DNA of 64,000 bases from 9FT-COMBO-48-23 sp964400675 (GCA_964400675.1 CAYNVO010000001.1:186001-250000), one strand, 5' to 3'; shown: positions 43,818 to 52,700, numbered from the stretch's first letter. Made by a program: numbers and translations. Notes: generated from the sequence alone by a model not told the origin.

Positions 43818-44756
43818 CTACTCGAACATGGCGCCTATAGAGAGGCCGGTGTGAATGCGGCGTATGGCTTCGCCGAGAAGCGGAGCTATGGGCAGGACGG
43901 TGATTTTGTCCAGTTTTCTCTTTTCGTCGGCGGGAATGGTGTTGGTGACGACAACTTCTTTAACCGGCGATTTAGCTATTCGCTCTATAGCTAGTCCGGA
44001 GAAGATGGGATGGGTGCAGCAGGAGTATACTTCGGTGGCGCCGTTCTCCAGAAGTGTGTCTACGACGCCTACGAGGGAGCCAGCAGTATCGATTTCATCG
44101 TCGATAGTCAGGGCGCGCATACCCTCGACTTCGCCGATGATGTTGAGAGTCTCGGTGGCATCGGCATTGCCGATGCGCCTTTTTTCGATGATAGCCAGCG
44201 GCGCATTGAGCTTGGCTGCCATATCGCGGGCGTGTGCGGATATGCCGATGTCGGTGGCTACTACCACCAGGTTATCCAGTGTCTTCTGCTTCCAGTAGTC
44301 GCTGAGTATGAACAGGGCAGTGAGTTCGTCCACCGGTATATTGAAGAAGCCCTGAATCTGGGCGGCGTGAAGGTCTATGGTTAACAGGCGGTTGGCGCCG
44401 GCGGTGGTGAGCAGGTCAGCTATTAACCTGGCGGTTATGGGCACTCGAGGCTGGTCTTTCTTGTCGGTGCGGCCGTAGGCGTAGTAAGGTATGACAGCGG
44501 TGATTCTGCCGGCGGAGGCTCGCTTAAAAGCGTCAATCATAATGAGGAGTTCGACAAGGTTCTTGTTGACCGGGGTGGATAATGTTTGGATGATGAAGAC
44601 ATCTCGTTCGCGGACGTTTTCCAGTATGCGGACGAAGATATTCTCGTTCTTGAATTCGAAGACCTCAGCTTTGCCCAGGGGTATATCGAGGTATTTGCAT
44701 ATTGCCTGGGCTAGCATCGGGTGGGCATTGCCGGTGAAGACCTTGAGTTCATCCAT
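43818..44756 (-). CDS. prs: Ribose-phosphate pyrophosphokinase
   Basis: A 312-residue PRPP synthase, source of PRPP for nucleotide, histidine and NAD synthesis. Family segments: an N-terminal ANA/GNAHP start, NVRERDVFIIQTLSTPVN, the flexible-loop region YAYGRTDKKDQPRVPITARL, the ATP loop histidine LLTIDLHAAQIQGFF, and the PRPP-binding loop LTIDDEIDTAGSL. In the last, DDEIDTAGS replaces the more usual DDMIDTAGT. Shine-Dalgarno AGGGGTG. It is transcribed ahead of secA. Confidence 0.96.
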   Translation of the reverse strand: MDELKVFTGNAHPMLAQAICKYLDIPLGKAEVFEFKNENIFVRILENVRERDVFIIQTLSTPVNKNLVELLIMIDAFKRASAGRITAVIPYYAYGRTDKKDQPRVPITARLIADLLTTAGANRLLTIDLHAAQIQGFFNIPVDELTALFILSDYWKQKTLDNLVVVATDIGISAHARDMAAKLNAPLAIIEKRRIGNADATETLNIIGEVEGMRALTIDDEIDTAGSLVGVVDTLLENGATEVYSCCTHPIFSGLAIERIAKSPVKEVVVTNTIPADEKRKLDKITVLPIAPLLGEAIRRIHTGLSIGAMFE

Positions 44757-44865
44757 TATTCACCCCTACCATTTCTAGTGAGATAATTATAGCACCAAAT
44801 GGATTATTGTGTCCTACCTTCTGAGTTTTTGGGGATTTACTTTGCCACCTAAACCTTTCGCCTTA

Positions 44866-45096
44866 TGTCATTCTGAAGGAGCTAAGCGACTGAAGAATCT
44901 CAGTCAGAGTAGGCTACGTAAAAGGTCTAGATTCTTCGCTACGCTCAGAATGACAGGGATAGAGCGCTCGGAATGACAGGGATAGAGTGTTCAGAATGAC
45001 AGGGATAGAGTGCTCAGAATGACAGGGATAGAGCACTCGGAATGACAGGCGTAGAGTGTTCAGAATGACAGGGATAGAATGCTCAGAATGACAGGG
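44866..45096. repeat. Palindromic intergenic repeat, copy F, expanded to a tandem array
   Basis: The left part (to about 44940) is a standard family copy: GTCATTCTGAAGGAGCTAAG, AGATTCTTCGCTACGCTCA. From 44942 it continues as a 23-bp tandem array. The whole 372-bp gap between prs and nth otherwise contains only the short leaders of the two genes. Confidence 0.9.
44942..45096 (+). repeat. 23-bp tandem repeat array, about 6.7 units
   Basis: Units of 23 bp with consensus YGYTCRGAATGACAGGGATAG plus AG start at 44942, 44965, 44988, 45011, 45034, 45057 and 45080 (partial). Variation is mostly at the first four bases and one CAGGCG. The unit is the end of the dispersed palindrome plus a GGATAGAG spacer. 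There are no spacers between units, so it is not a CRISPR. Confidence 0.95.
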
Positions 45097-45128
45097 TGTG
45101 ATGTATAATATATTTTGAGGCGGTTAAC

Positions 45129-45785
45129 GTGAGAGTCGAGTCGATTTTAAAGTTGTTGAGCGCGGAGTATGGTGAAAAGCGGTGGCGACGGCGGCAGAGC
45201 CCGATATCGGTGCTGGTTCAGACGATTCTTTCCCAGAACACGTCGGACAGGAACTCAGGGCGAGCTTTTGAGCAGCTTCTGGCTTCTTTCGGTAATTGGG
45301 AAGACATGGCTGATGCCAGCGTCGGTGAGATTTCTAATTCTATTAAAGCCGGCGGTCTGGGAGTAGTCAAAGCCGGGTATATCAAGCAGGCATTGGAAGA
45401 GATACGGCGAAGGCGTGGTGATTTCGCACTGGACTTCTTGAATCAGATGTCTGTGGATGAAGCCAGGGACTGGCTGAGGCAATTGCCCGGGGTGGGTATG
45501 AAAACAGCCAGCTGCGTATTGCTTTTCTCTCTGGGTATGCCAGCTTTGCCGGTAGATACGCATGTTTTCCGCGTGGCTAGAAGGCTGGGACTGATTGGCT
45601 CCAGGGTTTCCGTGGAGCAAGCACACAGGCTGCTTGAGGGGCTTGTTTCACCTCAGGATGTGTATCAGTTTCATGTATTGCTGATAGAGCATGGCAGAAG
45701 GATGTGCAAATCCCAGCGACCTCGCTGTAAGGAATGTGTGTTGGGCAAACTGTGCCCTAGATATGAGAAGCTTGTGGCGAGCTAG
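45129..45785 (+). CDS. nth: Endonuclease III-family DNA glycosylase/AP lyase
   Basis: A 218-residue HhH-GPD enzyme for oxidised pyrimidine repair. The helix-hairpin-helix LPGVGMKTASCVLL contains the catalytic lysine, and LPVDTHVFRVARRLGL has the catalytic aspartate. The 4Fe-4S cysteines follow as CX6CX2CX5C (CKSQRPRCKECVLGKLC). The GTG start at 45129 follows GAGGCGG. The last 29 bp overlap the end of the histidine kinase on the other strand. Family members vary in base specificity, so EndoIII is the best but not the only reading. Confidence 0.92.
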   Translation: MRVESILKLLSAEYGEKRWRRRQSPISVLVQTILSQNTSDRNSGRAFEQLLASFGNWEDMADASVGEISNSIKAGGLGVVKAGYIKQALEEIRRRRGDFALDFLNQMSVDEARDWLRQLPGVGMKTASCVLLFSLGMPALPVDTHVFRVARRLGLIGSRVSVEQAHRLLEGLVSPQDVYQFHVLLIEHGRRMCKSQRPRCKECVLGKLCPRYEKLVAS

Positions 45786-47196
45786 CAGGATTAGTTGGCA
45801 ATCTGACCAGGAATTCAGTTCCCTGACCCAGAGTGCTCTTGATGTTGATATTTCCTCCGTGGGCGAGCACTATTTGTCTGGCGATAGCCAGGCCGAGACC
45901 AGCGCCAGCTTTGCCTGCCGGTGTGTCAGCCTTGTAGAAGCGCTCGAAGACATGCCGCATCTGCTCAGCGGGTATTCCAGGGCCGGTATCGGTTACGGTA
46001 ATTTCGACGAAGTTGAGGTGGGGTTGCCGGGCAATGATGCTTACCCAGCCCCCGGAGGGGGTATGTTTTAAGGCATTATCGAGCAGGTTGTTGAAGACCT
46101 GTTCCAGGCGGTCGATATCGCCGACTACTGGCGGCAAAGGCTCAATCTCTGTTTTCAGTTGTATGTTTTTGTCTTCCGCTCGCATGAGGAAAATCTCATG
46201 GCACTGCTGCAGAACTTCTTTCAAATCTACTGGTTCCTTAGCCATAGTTATCTGGCCGGATTCAAGTCTGGAAAACTCGAGCAGTTCCTCCACCAGCCGC
46301 ATCATGCGTTTGGATTCATCCTCGATGACGGTGGCGGCTTTAAGCTGGGCTTCTTTGTCCCTGGCTGTCCCATCAATTATAGCCTGGGCGAACCCCTTGA
46401 TGGAGGTAAGTGGGCTTCTTAGCTCGTGGGAGACATCGGCTACAAAGTCGCGCAGCATCTGCTGGGAGCCTTTTACCTGCCTGGACATCTGGTTGAAGCT
46501 TGTGGCTAATCCTTTGACCTCTTTGGGACCAGCCTCCGGAACTTCCTGTTCATAGTTGCCGTGGGCTATTTCTTCGGCGGCGTTTGTCACACGTCGGATA
46601 GGTACGTATACGGAGCGAGCCAGGAGAATGGCTATTATGATGGAGACAGCCAGTGCGGCCAGGCCTGCCCAGAGAAATGGTTTAGCAAAGTCAACCCAGA
46701 TGGATAGAGCTTCTCTGCGAGGCACGACTAGAACCAGGGTCTCCGGATTATTGGGATTTGGTGGTTGGAACAATCCAGCAAGCGGTTGGGCTACAAAGAT
46801 GAACCTTTCTCCGCCAGGTGCGACATAGGTTCCTCGGTAAGGCGCTTGTCTGCTGACAGCTGGGTTTTGGATTTCCAGCTTTGAGGGAGGTATCCAGGAA
46901 CTATCTTCGGGGATTGCCTGCCTGATAATAATGTCCTGAGAGTTCAGTAGAAAGATGTACGTATTGGTTTCCTGTGACATCTCCTGCAGGTTTGCCCATG
47001 TCTGGTTCAGGGAAACCTGGCTTCTGGCGGCTGCTCTGAACTGGACGTAAATGGGCAGTGCAACATCTGCCAGGCGTGCCATGGCCAGCCTGTTGATCTG
47101 CTCACCGAGCAGAACTATGAGGGAGACGGCGACTATGCTCAGGCATAAGACTATGATTAAAACATATGTGAGTATGAGACGTGTACGCAAACTCAT
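45757..47196 (-). CDS. Two-component sensor histidine kinase
   Basis: A 479-residue membrane kinase. Helix 1 is at about 8-30, an extracytoplasmic sensor loop at 31-165, helix 2 at about 172-193, then HAMP (194-246), HisKA with H257 in VSHELRSPLTS, and the catalytic domain with NLLDNALKHTP (N box), VTDTGPGIP (G1), FERFY (F box) and GAGLGLAIA (G2). The sensor has no recognised domain. It is coupled to the upstream OmpR-type regulator (50 bp). The signal is unknown; the secreted repeat protein upstream is a candidate target or modulator. Confidence 0.93.
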   Translation of the reverse strand: MSLRTRLILTYVLIIVLCLSIVAVSLIVLLGEQINRLAMARLADVALPIYVQFRAAARSQVSLNQTWANLQEMSQETNTYIFLLNSQDIIIRQAIPEDSSWIPPSKLEIQNPAVSRQAPYRGTYVAPGGERFIFVAQPLAGLFQPPNPNNPETLVLVVPRREALSIWVDFAKPFLWAGLAALAVSIIIAILLARSVYVPIRRVTNAAEEIAHGNYEQEVPEAGPKEVKGLATSFNQMSRQVKGSQQMLRDFVADVSHELRSPLTSIKGFAQAIIDGTARDKEAQLKAATVIEDESKRMMRLVEELLEFSRLESGQITMAKEPVDLKEVLQQCHEIFLMRAEDKNIQLKTEIEPLPPVVGDIDRLEQVFNNLLDNALKHTPSGGWVSIIARQPHLNFVEITVTDTGPGIPAEQMRHVFERFYKADTPAGKAGAGLGLAIARQIVLAHGGNINIKSTLGQGTEFLVRLPTNPASSPQASHI

Positions 47197-47246
47197 CTAA
47201 ACCTCTATTTATAGGACGACTTTTCCTGTGGCTAGAAACTTCATTC

Positions 47247-47936
47247 TCAGCCGCCGGATGCTCGCGATTTCAATGTCAACTTGTAGCCTATGCCGCGGAC
47301 TGTTTCTATCGAGGCATTTGCTCCGCTCAATTTGTCACGGAGGTGGTTAATATGGATGTCGACGGTTCGTGTTTCTCCGTAGTAATCGGTTTCCCAAACC
47401 ATCTCAAGTAGTCGATCTCGGGTCAGGACTACTCCCGGGTTTTGAGCCAGGGTTGCTAACAGGTCGAACTCTTTAGTTCGGAGTTTGAGTGGTTGGCCAT
47501 CTATAGTTACCTCACGCCGGGCAGGGTCAATGCGTAGATTACCGGCTTCTATGGCTTCTCCAGGCTTGAGCCCGGACTTGTAGCGACGAAGGATTGCCTT
47601 GACTCTGGCTATTAATTCTCGAGGGTTGAATGGTTTTGTCAGATAGTCATCGGCACCAAGCTCGAGCCCGACTATTTTGTCCACATCTTCTTTTCGGGCG
47701 GTGAGCATCAGAATGGGGGTATCGCTTTTCTTTCGTATCTCACGGCATACCTCAAAGCCATCGATATCAGGTAGCATTAAATCGAGGACGATTAGCGATG
47801 GCTTAGTTGAGCTTAATTTTGATAGGGCATCGTTGCCTGTTCCAACTCCTTCTACACGATATCCCTCTTGCTCAAGGTAGAGCTTGGCGAGTTCTAAGAT
47901 GTTCGGCTCATCGTCGACGACCAGTATAGTTGTCAT
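47247..47936 (-). CDS. OmpR/PhoB-family response regulator
   Basis: A 229-residue regulator. The receiver domain has DDE near residue 8, phosphorylation site D52 in IVLDLMLPDI, T in MLTARKED and the lysine in YLTKPF. The C-terminal winged helix (about 130-225) has LRTKEFDLLATLAQNPG and VDIHINHLRDKL typical of OmpR/PhoB. It is the partner of the histidine kinase downstream. The start is ATG; the leader contains a large hairpin about 80 bp upstream. Confidence 0.95.
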   Translation of the reverse strand: MTTILVVDDEPNILELAKLYLEQEGYRVEGVGTGNDALSKLSSTKPSLIVLDLMLPDIDGFEVCREIRKKSDTPILMLTARKEDVDKIVGLELGADDYLTKPFNPRELIARVKAILRRYKSGLKPGEAIEAGNLRIDPARREVTIDGQPLKLRTKEFDLLATLAQNPGVVLTRDRLLEMVWETDYYGETRTVDIHINHLRDKLSGANASIETVRGIGYKLTLKSRASGG

Positions 47937-48014
47937 GACCTACCTCAGTGGTTAGTAAATTCGTAGTTTTCTTATTATATCTCAAAGTGTTTTGCTATGC
48001 TTGCGGTCCAGATG

Positions 48015-48045
48015 TGGGCAAGCCAGGCTGTGCCTGGCTTGCCCA
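48015..48045. terminator. Strong perfect hairpin between repeat-protein gene and response regulator
   Basis: A 14-bp perfect stem (TGGGCAAGCCAGGC with its complement) and a 3-nt loop. On the minus strand, where both neighbours are read, there is no U-tract after it. It may therefore be a partial or processing structure rather than a classical terminator. It lies between the secreted repeat protein gene (ends 48098) and the regulator start (47936). Confidence 0.55.
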
Positions 48046-48097
48046 TCGTTATTGATGCTTCGTCTGTCCACTTTGCCATTAAGTCCGGTGTCTCCTG

Positions 48098-49024
48098 CTA
48101 TCTCAGTTGCCCTGGCTGTCCGGACTGTCGAGCAGTCCCAAGCGGTGGGGCATCAGGCCTGGCTTTTACCCAGGCTTTGAATGCATCCGCCTGCTGCTGG
48201 GTCCATGCGCCCTTATTTACCAGCTCCTGCAGTCTAGTGTCCAGCGCCTGTTCCTGAAATCCACTCTGGGCTTGATTGAAGGCGTTTTCAAGGTCTTCCC
48301 TGTCGATGCCAAGAATCTCGGCGGCACGTGCGGTTATCTCATCGCGGCGTTCTTGAGTGTTTTCAGCCTGCTCTTTTTGCAGTTCCGGTCGGACCTCTGG
48401 CATATCAGGTCTTGCTTCAACCCATGCCTTGAACGCATCCATCTGCTCCTGCGTTATTTCACCTTCATCCAGTAATTTCTTGAGTTGTACGGGGCCAACA
48501 TTTGGTATATCTGCTGGTCTTGATTCCATCCATGCCTTATACTCGTCTGCCTGCTGCTGCGTGATTATGCCTTCTTCTACAAGGCGCTCACCTATCGGTG
48601 TCCCAAGCTTGGGGATGTCTGGTCTTGTCTCCACCCATGCTTTAAGCTGGTCTACCTGCTCTTGAGTTATGATACCTTTTTCTAGCGCTTCCTTAAGTTG
48701 TCTTGGTGGAATATTCGGCACGTCCGGTCTGTTCTCCATCCATGCCTTAAGCTCGTTAGCCTGCTGTTGGGTCAGTGTGCCCTCGGCTATTAATTCTTGA
48801 AGTCTGGTGTCGATATTTCCTTCCTGCAGTTCCGTTTGAGCCTGCCTGAGGGCGGCCTCGAACTCTTGCTGTTCGATACCCAGTATTTCGGCAACTTGAG
48901 CAATTAGAGCCACTCGGCGTTCTGGAAGCTCATCTTCTTGAGCCAGTGCTATAGCCGGTGTGCTGGAAATTAGCATAACGGCAACCAGTATGGTGGCAAG
49001 GACAAATTTGTGGATTTTTTTCAC
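48098..49024 (-). CDS. Secreted helical-repeat protein
   Basis: A 308-residue exported protein with a cleavable signal peptide (hydrophobic 7-27, IALAQ end). It contains five ~35-residue repeats, at about 71-105, 106-141, 142-176, 177-211 and 261-296. Each has the form L..L...G.xTQ.QxDx(L/F/Y)KAW.E.RPD.P. Before repeats 1 and 5 there is a second duplicated element (AEILGI....(F/L)E.A..QAQ). The signature of each unit is a helix-turn-helix with a conserved KAW and RPD. I know no function; similar modules appear in small uncharacterised secreted proteins. GTG start after AAAGGAGG. Its gene precedes the two-component genes on the same strand. Confidence 0.85.
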   Translation of the reverse strand: MKKIHKFVLATILVAVMLISSTPAIALAQEDELPERRVALIAQVAEILGIEQQEFEAALRQAQTELQEGNIDTRLQELIAEGTLTQQQANELKAWMENRPDVPNIPPRQLKEALEKGIITQEQVDQLKAWVETRPDIPKLGTPIGERLVEEGIITQQQADEYKAWMESRPADIPNVGPVQLKKLLDEGEITQEQMDAFKAWVEARPDMPEVRPELQKEQAENTQERRDEITARAAEILGIDREDLENAFNQAQSGFQEQALDTRLQELVNKGAWTQQQADAFKAWVKARPDAPPLGTARQSGQPGQLR

Positions 49025-49241
49025 TTCTTTGTAACCTCCTTTATTTTTTGACTGGAAGCTAACTCAGACCATGTTAGGGCCCTGTGTTCAAAGCCTGGGT
49101 CAACTTTAAGTCTACTATTAGTGTAGCAGTGGATTGTTGCCTCGGTTTTGTAATTGTGTAAAGTTTTTGTAAAAATTATCTATAATTAACTGATATTATC
49201 TAAACTAATATTATCTACCTCTACGAAAAGGAAGCTGTTTG

Positions 49242-49538
49242 ATGAGAAGAACGATGCGGAACTACATTATAGCTGCCATATTTGGTCTCCTGCTGTTATT
49301 CCAGGGCGTTACCGGCTTTGTGCTCTGGTTTATTTTGCCCAGTGGAGGCTACAGGTTTAGAGGAGGTTCAGGTTTGGATGAGGGAAGTTCTACTTTTTTG
49401 TTTGCGCGGCACACCTGGCTTGACATACATGAATGGCTGGCGGTAGCTCTGCTGGTCATTTTCGCTGTGCATATAATAATACACTGGAGGTGGATTGTGG
49501 CCATGACGAAGTCTTACTTCAGGCGGGGGAAGATTTGA
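49242..49538 (+). CDS. Small DUF4405-like membrane protein
   Basis: A 98-residue membrane protein with helix 1 at about 9-31 and helix 2 at about 65-87. Histidines H57 and H63 lie just before helix 2 (RHTWLDIHEWL), and H77 and H81 lie within and near its end (VHIIIHWRW). This pattern resembles DUF4405/cytochrome b561-like proteins that may ligate haem. Start ATG 49242 after AAAAGGAAG. It is divergent from the secreted repeat protein; the 214-bp AT-rich gap between them must hold two promoters, but none is clear-cut. Confidence 0.75.
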   Translation: MRRTMRNYIIAAIFGLLLLFQGVTGFVLWFILPSGGYRFRGGSGLDEGSSTFLFARHTWLDIHEWLAVALLVIFAVHIIIHWRWIVAMTKSYFRRGKI

Positions 49539-49558
49539 TGATACGTCAGTGGGCTGTT

Positions 49559-50311
49559 TTATTTCCTGATGTTGAAAGTGTAGGAGCAAACTGCAATCAT
49601 AGCTGTGGCGAATAGTGCCAGTATGATGAATTCGACATAAATTGGCAGCAGCGAATTTGTTCCGCTGAAGGTAGCCCAGCGCAGGGCGTCCACGCCGTAA
49701 GTCAGAGGGTTTACATAGCTAAAGCCTCTCAGCCAGCCTGGAGCTGAAGTTAAGGGGAATAGGGCTCCGCTGGTGAAGAACATGGGCATAATCACCAGGC
49801 TCATGATGAGATTGAAGCCTTCCATGCTGGTTATCATTGAGGCAATAAGTAGTCCAATGCAGACCAACCCGATCGATATGAGAACCATAGTGGGAATCAG
49901 TATTAAAAAAGATAGCGGTGACAGGTGTACGCCTACCAGAAATGAGAGCGGTAGCAAAATGGAGCCCTGGATGAGGGCGCTTGTTCCGCTGCCCAGAGCT
50001 TTACCGATGACGATTGAGGTACGAGAGACAGGCGCTACCAGGATCTCTTTTAGGAAACCGAATTCTCTGTCCCAAATCACGGAAATGCCGGAAAAGACAG
50101 AGGTGAAGAGAAGGGTCATACCGAGTATGCCCGGGAATATGTAGCTTTGGTAGCTCTGTGCGCCAGGCAGTTCTATGCCGCGCATGCCGCCGCCAAAAAT
50201 TAGTAGCCAGAGCAAAGGCAGTATGAGCGAAGAGATAATCCGTGACTTTTCCCGCCAGTATCTGAGTACCTCCCGGTACCACAACCCATAGATTTTCCTC
50301 AACTCGCTCAT
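49559..50311 (-). CDS. ABC-2 type exporter permease (DrrB-like)
   Basis: A 250-residue membrane protein with about six helices and the ABC-2 architecture. It opens with LWYREVLRYWREKSRI and contains the coupling-type LKEILVAPVSRTSIVIGKALG and the late segment LRGFSYVNPLTYGVDALRW, common to DrrB/NodJ-like exporters. It overlaps the ATPase gene by 4 bp. Cargo (drug, lipid or polysaccharide) cannot be told. Confidence 0.9.
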   Translation of the reverse strand: MSELRKIYGLWYREVLRYWREKSRIISSLILPLLWLLIFGGGMRGIELPGAQSYQSYIFPGILGMTLLFTSVFSGISVIWDREFGFLKEILVAPVSRTSIVIGKALGSGTSALIQGSILLPLSFLVGVHLSPLSFLILIPTMVLISIGLVCIGLLIASMITSMEGFNLIMSLVIMPMFFTSGALFPLTSAPGWLRGFSYVNPLTYGVDALRWATFSGTNSLLPIYVEFIILALFATAMIAVCSYTFNIRK

Positions 50312-51303
50312 CTGGTGGGTCTCCTTATCATCATGTGTTTTCTGATCATGGATTCGGCTTCTTCGGCTCTTATGTCTCGGCCTGTGTAGTGAAGGAACAC
50401 ATCATTTAATGTCGGGCGATGGATAGATACGGAGCTGACTTCTGCTCCAATCTCGTTGGCGATTTTGATTAATCTGGGTACTAGCTTTTCTGCATTCGAG
50501 ACGGTTAATCTTATGGTATCTCTTGGTGAGTCTATATGAGGGCTGAGTTTGAGTTCGGTCAGTCTGGTGGAAAGTTTTTCTGGCTGGGTTGTGGTGATAA
50601 TTATGACATCGCCTTTTAGAGCCGTCTTTAGATTAGCTGGTGTGTCAATGACCTTGATTTTGCCGTAGTCGATTATGGCTATCCGTCGGCAGAGCTGGTC
50701 GGCTTCTTCCATGTAATGGGTGGTGAGGATGATAGTGATTTCGGTCGTTTGGGCAAGGTTTTCGATGTATGTCCAGAGATGCTCTCTGGTCTGGGGGTCC
50801 AGGCCCAGAGTGGGCTCGTCAAGAAATAGCACCCTGGGGTGGTGAAGCAAACCTCTGGCCAGTTCCAATCGTCTTCTCATGCCACCGGAGTAGGTTTTCA
50901 TGGCGGAATCAGCCCTATCTTCTAATCCTACCAGGTTCAGAACTTCTGCCATACGCTTTTTGGCTAACTCCGTGGGCATATCGTAAAGGCAAGCGTGAAG
51001 CTGCAGATTTTCTCTGCCTGTTAGGCGGTCGTCAATACTCGGGTCCTGAAAAACGATGCCGATGCTGCGCCTGACATCGGCTGACTTTTTCAGTATATCG
51101 AAACCGTTTACAGTGGCATTGCCTGAGGATGGGTTGATTATGGTGCACAGCATGGAGATTATCGTTGTTTTGCCGGCACCGTTCGGACCGAGTAAACCGA
51201 ATACTTCACCGTAGTCTATTTTAAGGTTTAGATTATCGACTGCGGTGAGGTCGCCGTATTTCTTGGTTAAATCCGTGGTTTCGATGGCAAATTTTTGTTC
51301 CAT
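50308..51303 (-). CDS. ABC exporter ATPase (DrrA-like)
   Basis: A 331-residue ATPase. Walker A is GPNGAGKTT, the signature is YSGGMRRRLELARGL, Walker B is VLFLDEPTLGLD, and the switch histidine is LTTHYMEEADQL. The C-terminal ~90 residues match the daunorubicin-resistance ATPase extension. Transcribed ahead of its permease with a 4-bp overlap. It lies 129 bp downstream of glyA on the same strand and may be read through from it. Confidence 0.93.
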   Translation of the reverse strand: MEQKFAIETTDLTKKYGDLTAVDNLNLKIDYGEVFGLLGPNGAGKTTIISMLCTIINPSSGNATVNGFDILKKSADVRRSIGIVFQDPSIDDRLTGRENLQLHACLYDMPTELAKKRMAEVLNLVGLEDRADSAMKTYSGGMRRRLELARGLLHHPRVLFLDEPTLGLDPQTREHLWTYIENLAQTTEITIILTTHYMEEADQLCRRIAIIDYGKIKVIDTPANLKTALKGDVIIITTTQPEKLSTRLTELKLSPHIDSPRDTIRLTVSNAEKLVPRLIKIANEIGAEVSSVSIHRPTLNDVFLHYTGRDIRAEEAESMIRKHMMIRRPTR

Positions 51304-51432
51304 AGTTTTCTGCCGCAGATATTTGAATTGCGGGGCTAGTGGTATGGAATGTCTGCCTACTTAGTGGGAATCTGTTTGGCTATCAATTCGCTTTTGCTTT
51401 CTGCCTTTTGAAGTGATGTTTCAGTGATATGG

Positions 51433-52674
51433 TTAGTCTATTCCAGGGGTAGGGAAATGCTGGCATATAGAGGCCACTTGTTCAGCTATTTCCTTCTGTA
51501 TCTTTTTGTCTTCGGGGTTGGAGAGCACCTTCATAACGAAAGAGGCAATCTGCTTCATTTCCTTGGGGCCGAAGCCTCTTGTTGTAGTAGCCGGAGTGCC
51601 TAATCTGATGCCGCTGGTGATTTGAGGTGGTCTGGGGTCAGCGGGAATGGCGTTTCTATTTACCAATATACCAGCAGCTTCCAGTGCTTCCTGTGCAGCC
51701 AGGCCAGTTATACCGGTCCGGGTGAGGTCGATGAGGATGAGGTGGTTATCGGTGCCACCGGAGATTAGTCGTAAGCCATTTTGCTTTAACTCAGAGGCAA
51801 GGACTTGAGCATTTTTCAGTACTGCCTTCTGGTAAGTGGTGAACTCAGGCTGCATGGCTTCGAAGAAGGCTACGGCTTTGGCAGCGATGGCGTGCATCAT
51901 CGGTCCTCCCTGCATGGTGGGAAAAACGGCGGCATCTATTTTCGAAGCCAAGCCTTCTTTACATAAGATAAAGCCGCTCCGGGGACCGCGCAGGGTCTTA
52001 TGGGTGGAGGAGGTAACTATTTGGGAATGAGTTACCGGAGAGGGATGTAAATTAGTAGCCACCAATCCGGCAATGTGTGCCATATCTGCCATGAGCAGCG
52101 CGCCGGCGGCATCTGCTATGCTGTGAAAGCGGCTGAAGTCGATAATTCGTGGGTAGGCACTGGCTCCGGCTATAATCAGTTTTGGTTTGTGTTTCAGTGC
52201 CAGTTTTTCTATGTTATCGTAGTCGAGCCTTTCAGTTTCGGGGTCGAGTCCATAGGTGACGAAGTTATACCATTTTCCGGAGAAATTGGCCGGAGCGCCG
52301 TGAGTTAGATGGCCGCCGTGGCTTAAGCTCATTCCCATAACGGTATCGCCGGGCTGGAGAAAGGCGAAATAGACTGCCATATTGGCCTGGCTGCCGCTGT
52401 GGGGCTGGACGTTGGCATATTCGGAATGGAACAGTTTATTGGCTCGCTCGATGGCCAGACTTTCGATGGCGTCTATGTTGGGGCAGCCGGCATAATAGCG
52501 GCGTTGTGGGTAGCCCTCGGCATACTTGTTGGTTAGGATGGAGCCCTGGGCTTCGAGCACCGCCCGGCTGGCATAATTTTCGGCGGCAATAAGATTTACA
52601 GTTTCTTTTTGCCGCCTGACCTCGAGTTCCAAGAATCGGGAAACTTCAGTGTCTTGTTTGGCGTTTTGGGCCAC
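51433..52674 (-). CDS. glyA: Serine hydroxymethyltransferase
   Basis: A 413-residue PLP enzyme that interconverts serine and glycine with tetrahydrofolate. Family sequences: ENYASRAVLEAQGSILTNKYAEGYP, SGSQANMAVYFAFL, the PLP lysine in TSSTHKTLRGPR, and the final RLGTPATTTRGF. Length fits. The start is GTG (52674) with GGAG about 12 bp upstream. A good promoter is 27 bp further upstream. It feeds one-carbon metabolism. Confidence 0.97.
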   Translation of the reverse strand: MAQNAKQDTEVSRFLELEVRRQKETVNLIAAENYASRAVLEAQGSILTNKYAEGYPQRRYYAGCPNIDAIESLAIERANKLFHSEYANVQPHSGSQANMAVYFAFLQPGDTVMGMSLSHGGHLTHGAPANFSGKWYNFVTYGLDPETERLDYDNIEKLALKHKPKLIIAGASAYPRIIDFSRFHSIADAAGALLMADMAHIAGLVATNLHPSPVTHSQIVTSSTHKTLRGPRSGFILCKEGLASKIDAAVFPTMQGGPMMHAIAAKAVAFFEAMQPEFTTYQKAVLKNAQVLASELKQNGLRLISGGTDNHLILIDLTRTGITGLAAQEALEAAGILVNRNAIPADPRPPQITSGIRLGTPATTTRGFGPKEMKQIASFVMKVLSNPEDKKIQKEIAEQVASICQHFPTPGID

Positions 52675-52700
52675 TTATATATCTCCGAAATATTTACAGA

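Noticed and set aside
44942..45096. CRISPR array
   Set aside because: The 23-bp units abut with no unique spacers, and there are no cas genes nearby; it is a simple tandem repeat.
45757..46071. Plus-strand frame 45691-46071 as an extension or second product of nth
   Set aside because: It is out of frame with nth and antisense to the histidine kinase catalytic domain.
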